Shown piece by piece: positions 23,201 to 27,367 of a DNA stretch of 27,367 nt. A program made the position numbers and the translations under genes. The notes beneath the pieces were generated by a model, which saw only the letters and a list, made by a program, of their open reading frames with translations, made no database searches and was not told the origin of the DNA. Source of the DNA: DAOVRL01 sp964459805 (GTDB lineage Bacteria; Planctomycetota; Phycisphaerae; Sedimentisphaerales; Anaerobacaceae); assembly GCA_964459805.1 (NCBI GenBank), contig CAYWOD010000016.1, positions 1-27,367 of the forward strand, in the 5' to 3' direction. Position 1 is the first letter of the stretch; each line of letters opens with the position of its first letter.

Positions 23201-23396
23201 GGCTAAGGTGTTTGAGAAGAATCCTTATAGTGAGCACGACTCGGTCCTCACCGTCATCTCTGCCGGTGACGGCGAGAGACTCAAAGAGTATCCGCTCAAA
23301 GCCGAACCGGTCTTTGACGGCATGGCCGCAGCCTACGGCAAGCTGTATCTCGCTCTCAACAACGGGACAGTCTTGTGCATGGGCCCGCGTCGCTAA
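20208..23396 (+). CDS. Secreted methyltransferase-like/PQQ beta-propeller fusion protein
   Basis: This 1062-aa protein has an N-terminal signal peptide: 'MKKKGRFFVTVVCFVAMSWV', then 'LLMAGSQQ'. Residues ~38-150 resemble a class I SAM-methyltransferase, with the glycine loop 'VVHIGCGDGKLTAGLH' and 'HGLDKDAKSIAKARDYI', though the later strands are short. From ~170 to the end come PQQ-like propeller blades, recognisable by 'GKLLWKREI', 'TGKTVRTY', 'TGERLWRIEGENL', 'SGKECWNVPF', 'TGSELWKFIAEGR' and 'DGQLIWRF'. Conserved 'WPGEIDEWTHFLHDADNNAV' links the two parts. AAAGGAAAG precedes the ATG. The architecture is common in planctomycetes but its role is unknown: SAM is not expected outside the cytoplasm, so the first domain may bind another ligand. 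A Lys/Gln/Arg-rich insert near residues 600-640 interrupts the propeller. Confidence 0.92.
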   Translation: MKKKGRFFVTVVCFVAMSWVLLMAGSQQKAQEQEAGHILEATGVKGGLVVHIGCGDGKLTAGLHVNDSYLVHGLDKDAKSIAKARDYISKRGLYGKVSVEQWSGKSLPYTDNVVNLLVAEDVGDVSMDEVMRILCPKGVAYLKDGKKWKKIVKPWPGEIDEWTHFLHDADNNAVAKDTRIATPNHLQWQAEPKRTRDHDAQASISAMTSSNGRIFYILDEGLTSLIHHPARWKLIARDAFNGKLLWKREIDSWITHLHYFRTGPVQLPRRLVSIGNRVYVTLGFDAPVTALDATTGKTVRTYKGSNKAEEFICDGGVLLVVVGEPQVWNLHAPVIDNYWEFYDEDGPRPTKLIVAYQADTGERLWRIEGENLVRLAPLSLTAGNKKAFYLDNEKLYCVDLASGKECWNVPFATRGLFLRNYAPTVVQYKDTVACLSLDRLAVFSVKDGHKLWENKGYAGFAAPGDLFVINDVVWTFPGTQAIKVKPADVPGGGKEFLAFDLYTGQVKKSLVKADVWPGGHHHRCYRNKATERYLISSRRGLEFVDLEGDENTINWWVRAVCQYGFMPCNGLIYAPPHPCQCFNDIKFDGFHALAAEAVRSDSDSGGRLAKGKAYGETALNNEHRRQKTAGAQSRDVIWAPPVQNADLQEWPTYRHDITRSGCASTKVPVDLEARWKANIGGRLSSVVVARNKLFVSAVDEQTVHCIDADTGSELWKFIAEGRVDSPPTIYGPMAIFGCRNGYVYALRVSDGQLIWRFRAAPVDRRTVVRDRLESLWPIHGSTLVVNGTVYFCAGHTSYLDGGLRLYGLDAETGAVRCSTTLSSEGAGRDGTLPDILISDGRSITMRQKRYDLSLEASGGPRAATIMANTGLLEDCWGHRWNWQLGAGDTFGKLLVFDEAMAYGVQTYYTFLKHDKSMQPGTHTGHLHQKYARYTPEQFPTGTRLFARQNTKQTMQQADRKQRRMLDANSHKWNEKTLVQFRAMVLANDLLFGAGWKDSAKVFEKNPYSEHDSVLTVISAGDGERLKEYPLKAEPVFDGMAAAYGKLYLALNNGTVLCMGPRR

Positions 23397-23521
23397 AAAG
23401 AACGGCGCACGATGATTGTATGGTCGATGGCTGATGGTCATCGCGGGTGTGAAATCATTTTCTGCCATTTAGCCATTCACCAATAGCGACGGATGTAAGG
23501 AATATGGAATCGCCTTCGGCG

Positions 23522-23643
23522 AGTACGTGTTTAGCCGGGGCCAATTTGATCGTGGCACGGCCATCTTGGCCGTGGTTTCACGCCCTTCAAGCCTGTGCCC
23601 TCGCAGCAAGCCACTGACTCTGTCCTCTGCCTAAACACGTACT
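23522..23643. repeat. 13-bp inverted repeat enclosing a REP-like hairpin
   Basis: AGTACGTGTTTAG (23522-23534) and CTAAACACGTACT (23631-23643) are perfect inverted copies 96 bases apart. Between them lies the REP-like hairpin at 23556-23574. The arrangement resembles a small non-autonomous element or a nested REP insertion. No target-site duplication is obvious by eye. Confidence 0.65.
23556..23574. repeat. REP-like palindrome CACGGCCATCTTGGCCGTG
   Basis: A perfect 8-bp stem with loop TCT. It has the same design as the 7723-7741 hairpin: CACGG start, 3-base TCY loop, CCGTG end, followed by a T-rich tail. Confidence 0.7.
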
Positions 23644-23747
23644 GGGCCCATGCTCTCTGTCTATCGCCGCCTCGCCCTCATTAGCCCATGCTGGCTATCT
23701 TGCCCCAATGTCATCCCCTTGACCCAAAAAAATCTGCCCCAACCTGT

Positions 23748-23765
23748 CCTGAGTTTGTCGAACGG
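23748..23765. repeat. REP-like palindrome, CCTGAG...GTCGAACGG variant
   Basis: CCTGAGTTTGTCGAACGG is a diverged relative of the element at 19776-19795. Confidence 0.5.
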
Positions 23766-23922
23766 ATCCCCGCAGTCCGCTAAGCGCAATAGGCAATACG
23801 CAATATTTATCCGGCTCTGACGGACGCAAACCCCGACGGTCGTCGAAAGTACGACGCCACCACAAGCAACGAAGGCGACAATGGGTAGGGGTTAAACGAA
23901 TGTTTAGCAAAAAAGGGGTCCG

Positions 23923-23963
23923 CGCTTAACATAATGTGCATCCATGTCTCATTATGCTAAGCG
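23923..23963. repeat. 14-bp imperfect inverted repeat
   Basis: CGCTTAACATAATG (23923-23936) and CATTATGCTAAGCG (23950-23963) pair over 14 bases with one mismatch and a 13-base loop. No T-run follows. It lies just downstream of the minus-strand remnant at 24038-24154, so it could be a relic of that gene's terminator or another dispersed palindrome. Confidence 0.6.
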
Positions 23964-24037
23964 AGTACCCATGCAAAATGACACAACCTCTTACCAGACA
24001 GGCTTTTAGCACAAATTCGCAAAAACTCGTGATAAAC

Positions 24038-24154
24038 TCACGCTAGCAGGTGAAGACCTCGCTCACTGTAATAAGGTGTACAGATGAGCCCTTTAGCTGC
24101 TCCGGCAAAAGCATCCTTGATTACCTCTATGCCCGTCTCGTAACACTTTATCAT
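24038..24154 (-). pseudogene. Fragment resembling the N-terminal part of a PLD-like nuclease
   Basis: A 38-codon minus-strand frame reads 'MIKCYETGIEVIKDAFAGAA' then 'KGLICTPYYSERGLHLLA'. The second half looks like the 'hhhCsPyhs..Glh.L' strand found near the start of phospholipase-D-like nuclease and helicase proteins. GGGGA lies about 9 bases before the ATG. The frame stops at TGA, and no continuation of a PLD domain is recognisable in any frame further down. A decayed gene remnant is more likely than a working 38-aa protein. The resemblance rests on one short motif. Confidence 0.3.
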
Positions 24155-24376
24155 AACATCTATCCCCGACAGTAATCGGCCTTTGCTCGTTGTCTATGAA
24201 TTACACTCTACGTCCCCGAACACACAACCGCAAAATGTGGGAAGGGCGTTGAGAGGTGCCCCTCACGCAAAAACGTTAAAAAATCCCTTGTTGCGGGCGT
24301 GTTGTGGTTGTAGTATCATAGGTTTTGGAGATACCCGAACCGAAACGTGTAAAGAAGGTTTTTGGAGACTGAAAAA

Positions 24377-26407
24377 GTGGTTAGTACCGCCGACATTCGT
24401 AATATCGTTCTTTTGGGGCACGGAGGCAGCGGCAAGACATCGCTGACTGAGGCGGTTTTGCACAAGACCGGGGCGACGAACCGGCTCGGCAGCGTCGATG
24501 AGAAGACCAGCGTCTGCGATTTCTACGACGAAGAAAAGGAGCATCAGCATTCGATCCAATCGTCTATCGTTCACGTCGAGCAGGCCGGCAGGCTCATAAA
24601 CATAATCGACACGCCCGGCTACCCCGACTTCATCGGGCCTGCCATAAAGGCTATTCCCGCCGCTGAAACCGCCGTAATTGTCATAAGCGCCGCGGCCGGG
24701 ATCGAAACCAACACGCGCAAAATGTTCGAGCTGGCCGACCAGGCCAATATGCCCCGCGTCATCGTCATTAACAAAATGGACGCAGAAAACGTCGCATTCG
24801 GCGAGCTCATAAAGGGTGTCCAGGAGGCATTCGGCTCCCAATGTCGATGTGCCAATCTGCCCGCCGCAGACAAGGCATCCGTCATCGACTGCATCGAGAA
24901 CGAAACGGGCGATTCACCTGTTATGGACGTCGCCCAGGCACACACGGACTTTATCGAAAGCATTATCGAGGCCGATGACGACCTTATGGAAAGCTACCTC
25001 GGAGGCGAGGAAATCCCACCCGAAAAAATAGCGTTGGTCTTCGTCGAGGCCCTCAAGTCGGGAACCATTATCCCAATTGTATTCACCGACGCCCGCAATG
25101 AAATCGGCGTAACCGAGCTTCTTGACCTCGTTGCAAAGTACACGCCCTCACCGGCGCAGGCAAGACTTGCAGAGCTAAAAGACGGCGAAACCTCGACACA
25201 GTTGAATGCCGACCCCACCGGGCCGCTGGCCGGATTGGTCTTTAGAGTCGGGTTTGACCCACGCTCAAATATGAAGTATTCCACAATCCGAATCTTCAGC
25301 GGGACTATCAAGTCCGACGCAAATATCCTGCGAAACGCGGAAAAAAAGAGTATTCGCCCCGGGCACATCCTCAAATCTCAGGGCGGTGAAAACAAAGAGA
25401 CCGACGCCGGTATTGCCGGTGACATCATAACCCTCGCGAAAGTCGATGAGTTGAAAACGGGCGACCTCATTCACGACGGCAGGGCCGCCGGCGCGTTTGA
25501 AATCCCCGCCGTCCCGGAGCCTATGTTCTCGCTGGCGCTCGAGCCCGCATCGAGAGGAGATGAGCAAAAGATCAGCGCCGCTCTCGAAAAGCTCTGCGAG
25601 GAAGACCCCTGTTTCAAAATAACCAGAGATATGCAGACCAAGGAGCTCGTCGCAAGCGGCCTGGGTGACCTCCGTCTGCGAATTACGCTCGAAAAAATGC
25701 TCCATCGCTCAAAGCTCGCCGTAACAACAAAAGAGCCGAAGATTCCCTACCGCGAGACAATCACGGCCAAGGCCGAGGGCCATTACCGACACAAAAAGCA
25801 GACCGGTGGGGCCGGCCAATTCGGCGAGGTTTACCTCAGAGTCGAGCCGGCCGAACGCAACAGCGACCCGCCGCTACAGTTTAGCTGGGACATCTTCGGC
25901 GCCTCAATACCCGGGCAGTACGAGCCCGCCGTCGCCAAGGGAATCAACGATGTGATGCAGACCGGCGTGGTAGCCGGCTTTCCAATGCAGGATATTATGG
26001 TCTCGGTCTATGACGGCAAGCACCACCCGGTCGATTCGAAGGAGGTCGCATTCCGCGCGGCCGGCAAGGGTGCGTTTGTCGATGCCGTTCAAAAGGCAAA
26101 GCCCGTCCTGCTCGAGCCGATAGTAAACATGGAAGTGACCGTCCCCGCCGAGAACATCGGGGACATCACCGGCGACCTCGCCTCCAAGCGGGGCCGAGTC
26201 CTCGGTCAGGACATGCTCGCGGGAAATTTCATCGTCGTCAAGGCGCAGGTCCCGCTCGCGGAGGTCAAGCAGTACAACAGCCAGTTGAAAAGCGTCACGG
26301 GCGGCCGAGGAAGTTACTCAATGACCCTCAGCCACTACGAGCTCGTCCCGCCAAACGTCCAGCAGCAAATAGTCGCCGCCCACGCAAAGGCAAAACAAAC
26401 CGACTAA
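24377..26407 (+). CDS. Elongation factor G paralogue (EF-G-2-type translational GTPase)
   Basis: A 676-aa translational GTPase with the EF-G domain order. The G domain has G1 'GHGGSGKTSLTEA' (14-26), G3 'DTPGYPDF' (78-85) and G4 'NKMD' (132-135). Then come domain II, domain III, domain IV with 'GGAGQFGEVYLRVEP', and domain V ending 'GGRGSYSMTLSHYELVP'. Canonical EF-G has GHIDAGKTT and DTPGHVDF; here the catalytic His of G3 is Tyr, and the switch-I 'RGITI' segment reads 'HQHSIQSS'. Both are features of the EF-G-2 paralogue group (as in Thermus EF-G-2, from memory). The frame opens at TTG 24362, but GTG 24377 has GGAG 9 bases before it and gives a start close to the first beta strand, so it is preferred. 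The gene appears monocistronic. The role of this paralogue group is not settled; the cell's main EF-G is presumably elsewhere. Confidence 0.9.
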   Translation: MVSTADIRNIVLLGHGGSGKTSLTEAVLHKTGATNRLGSVDEKTSVCDFYDEEKEHQHSIQSSIVHVEQAGRLINIIDTPGYPDFIGPAIKAIPAAETAVIVISAAAGIETNTRKMFELADQANMPRVIVINKMDAENVAFGELIKGVQEAFGSQCRCANLPAADKASVIDCIENETGDSPVMDVAQAHTDFIESIIEADDDLMESYLGGEEIPPEKIALVFVEALKSGTIIPIVFTDARNEIGVTELLDLVAKYTPSPAQARLAELKDGETSTQLNADPTGPLAGLVFRVGFDPRSNMKYSTIRIFSGTIKSDANILRNAEKKSIRPGHILKSQGGENKETDAGIAGDIITLAKVDELKTGDLIHDGRAAGAFEIPAVPEPMFSLALEPASRGDEQKISAALEKLCEEDPCFKITRDMQTKELVASGLGDLRLRITLEKMLHRSKLAVTTKEPKIPYRETITAKAEGHYRHKKQTGGAGQFGEVYLRVEPAERNSDPPLQFSWDIFGASIPGQYEPAVAKGINDVMQTGVVAGFPMQDIMVSVYDGKHHPVDSKEVAFRAAGKGAFVDAVQKAKPVLLEPIVNMEVTVPAENIGDITGDLASKRGRVLGQDMLAGNFIVVKAQVPLAEVKQYNSQLKSVTGGRGSYSMTLSHYELVPPNVQQQIVAAHAKAKQTD

Positions 26408-26561
26408 CCGGCATTTCTCACTGCCGAGAACGCTGCTAATCAAGCACGGAGCGGAAGAATAGCCGTTAGTTAATGGCCAGTGGTGATCGGACCCCCGCTA
26501 TTTTGCCCCTTTTCGTATAGCCAAGTGCACGCACAACGATTCGGTAGAAGAGATAGGCCCG

Positions 26562-27074
26562 TCAGTTGAAATAATTGGATGCAAACAGGTCTCCTTCGGC
26601 TGCCGCATTGATCAATCGGGCCTTTTGAGCAGCACTGGCGGCAGGTAGGGATCTCCGGCTAACACGCACGGTCTTTTGCTGATAAGGTCGTGACTGAAGT
26701 CGAAACTCCTTTATGTCTTTGAGCTGCACACCTGAAAACACCACCTGAGTACATCGCAACTTTCGGTCTAAACGCCGCTCTACGGTCCTTTCACCGACCC
26801 GTATTCGCCCCCCTTGGTCAACGGCGACGATTCTAAATTCTACGTTCTCACACAGCCTGTCACCCATACGAATCCGTACTTGTCCGCCCAATTGCTTTGG
26901 CGGACCGACCACCACAGTCCCGCCGGGACACCCACCGACCGTTCCGGCTTCGTTAATGCTTCTTGTTTGCCAGCCATCAGCGTCCGGCGAAGACCCACAA
27001 CCGACACCAACAACCGCTATAATTGTCAGGACAACCACACTTTTAGATTTGCTTCTCGCCGTTTCGATCCACAT
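26562..27074 (-). CDS. Small probable lipoprotein, function unknown
   Basis: A 170-aa protein with a basic, hydrophobic N-terminus, 'SKSKSVVVLTIIAVVGVGC', that looks like a lipoprotein signal with Cys26. The -3 residue is Gly, so the lipobox is not perfect. The mature part is beta-rich ('GGQVRIRMGDRLCENVEFRI', 'GGRIRVGERTVERRLDRKL'). It then has 'LKDIKEFRLQSRPYQ', reminiscent of the 'F.FQTRPY.WVEF' segment common in planctomycete sigma-factor and regulatory proteins. An ATG at 27092 lies 6 codons upstream, but AAAGGAG sits 8 bases before the ATG at 27074, so the latter is chosen. It is single and convergent with the EF-G paralogue; the 154-bp gap between them shows nothing clear. Annotation as an envelope protein is as far as the sequence allows. 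Confidence 0.65.
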   Translation of the reverse strand: MWIETARSKSKSVVVLTIIAVVGVGCGSSPDADGWQTRSINEAGTVGGCPGGTVVVGPPKQLGGQVRIRMGDRLCENVEFRIVAVDQGGRIRVGERTVERRLDRKLRCTQVVFSGVQLKDIKEFRLQSRPYQQKTVRVSRRSLPAASAAQKARLINAAAEGDLFASNYFN

Positions 27075-27367
27075 CTTCTCGGCTCCTTTCATTTCACTCT
27101 ATGAGAGTTCCAATATTTTGCTCTATCTGCTATCACAGACGAGATGAGTCGGTCCACGGTTGACAAACGAGACTGTAAAACTTCTGTAAAACGACAACAC
27201 GAATGCACAGAACGCAGAGGCAAGATGCAAAGAATTCTGCCGCGAAGGCACGAAGGAACCCTACCGCGAAAAGGCCCAGAAGACGCAAAGGAATTCAATA
27301 ACCGTTCAGGGGGTATAAACTGAGTTTTTGTGTCATTGCGAGGCCTTTTTCAAAGGCCGTGGCAATC
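27075..27367. other. Intergenic region with degenerate CGAAGGC/GCAAAGG oligomers
   Basis: This stretch must hold the promoter of the minus-strand lipoprotein gene, which I cannot define. From about 27190 to 27295 there are degenerate runs such as ACGCAGAGGCAAGATGCAAAG, written here only as type, with CGCGAAGGCACGAAGG and GACGCAAAGGAATTC. They resemble the scattered 'cgcgaaggcgcaaag' type of filler seen in other environmental genomes. No coding frame looks real. Confidence 0.45.
27335..27366. repeat. ATTGCGAGG...GGCAAT palindromic dispersed repeat (cut by window end)
   Basis: ATTGC (27335-27339) pairs with GCAAT (27362-27366), and inside it GGCCTTT (27342-27348) pairs with AAAGGCC (27352-27358) around the loop TTC. 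'GTCATTGCGAGG...GGCAATC' is a very widespread dispersed palindrome in bacterial genomes. The element may continue beyond the window. Confidence 0.7.

Larger units (their letters stand above)
23397..24361. other. Palindrome-rich intergenic region
   Basis: About 965 bp between two plus-strand genes without a complete gene. It contains several palindromes, a REP-like element and a short minus-strand remnant, all listed separately. A 5-bp stem TCGCC-TTC-GGCGA lies at 23510-23522. ATACGC-type oligomers occur near 23785-23810. The promoter of the EF-G paralogue is not evident. Confidence 0.6.

Noticed and set aside
23695..23910. 71-codon minus-strand open frame
   Set aside because: It includes a REP-like palindrome, has no ribosome site and no protein features.
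1..27367. CRISPR array, rRNA genes, insertion-sequence transposase or integrase
   Set aside because: I looked for regular spaced repeats and for transposase or recombinase motifs on both strands and saw none. The only regular tandem array is the fliK minisatellite.

Overview
The window looks like a chromosome segment from a motile planctomycete, most likely of the Phycisphaerae/Sedimentisphaerales kind. This is inferred from the mix of families: DUF1080 and DUF6807 proteins, Tat-exported Gfo/Idh/MocA oxidoreductases, a PQQ-propeller protein fused to a methyltransferase-like domain, the 'NRRNAQRSTGPRTPTGK' family, and many short dispersed palindromes between genes. No rRNA or other taxonomic marker is present, so this placement is a judgement from gene content.

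Layout. (1) 1-7722 is a flagellar and flagellin-glycosylation locus: the 3' part of fliK with an in-frame 15-bp minisatellite, a GT4 glycosyltransferase on the opposite strand, a short flagellin, fliS, a TPR/GT41 O-GlcNAc-transferase-like (SPINDLY) protein, and two enzymes of the UDP-2,3-diacetamido-uronate pathway (WlbA-type dehydrogenase, WbpD/WlbB-type acetyltransferase). (2) 7994-14765, all on the minus strand, is a five-gene sugar-degradation operon. In transcription order it holds a DeoC aldolase, a sugar-phosphate isomerase/epimerase-like TIM barrel, a Tat-exported Gfo/Idh/MocA oxidoreductase, an FG-GAP propeller fused to DUF1080, and a DUF6807-DUF1080 protein. The set fits catabolism by the 3-keto-glycoside route. 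(3) 14766-19830 is an accessory, repeat-rich stretch. It carries a visibly AT-rich islet with a SIR2-like gene converging on a compact three-gene minus-strand operon: a 45-aa Lys/Arg-rich protein, a DUF4062 (TIR-like) protein and a 50-aa zinc ribbon. The two small genes were found by reading the minus strand by hand. After the islet come a planctomycete-type multicopy family gene with a strong sigma-70-like promoter, a field of GAACCCAA repeats, and a tRNA-Arg(TCT). (4) 19905-27367 holds a 1062-aa secreted methyltransferase-like/PQQ-propeller protein, about 1 kb of palindrome-rich DNA without a complete gene, an EF-G paralogue of the EF-G-2 type, and a small probable lipoprotein.

The best candidate for an undescribed system is the 15565-18116 islet. 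NAD-targeting SIR2-like and TIR-like domains are both known from anti-phage defence, and here they sit side by side with two tiny conserved-looking accessory genes. The second best is the flagellin locus, where a cytoplasmic GT41 enzyme and diacetamido-uronate biosynthesis genes flank the flagellin gene. Start sites were re-chosen from Shine-Dalgarno evidence for deoC, wlbA, the EF-G paralogue and the lipoprotein. The SIR2-like start was re-chosen on domain boundaries only.
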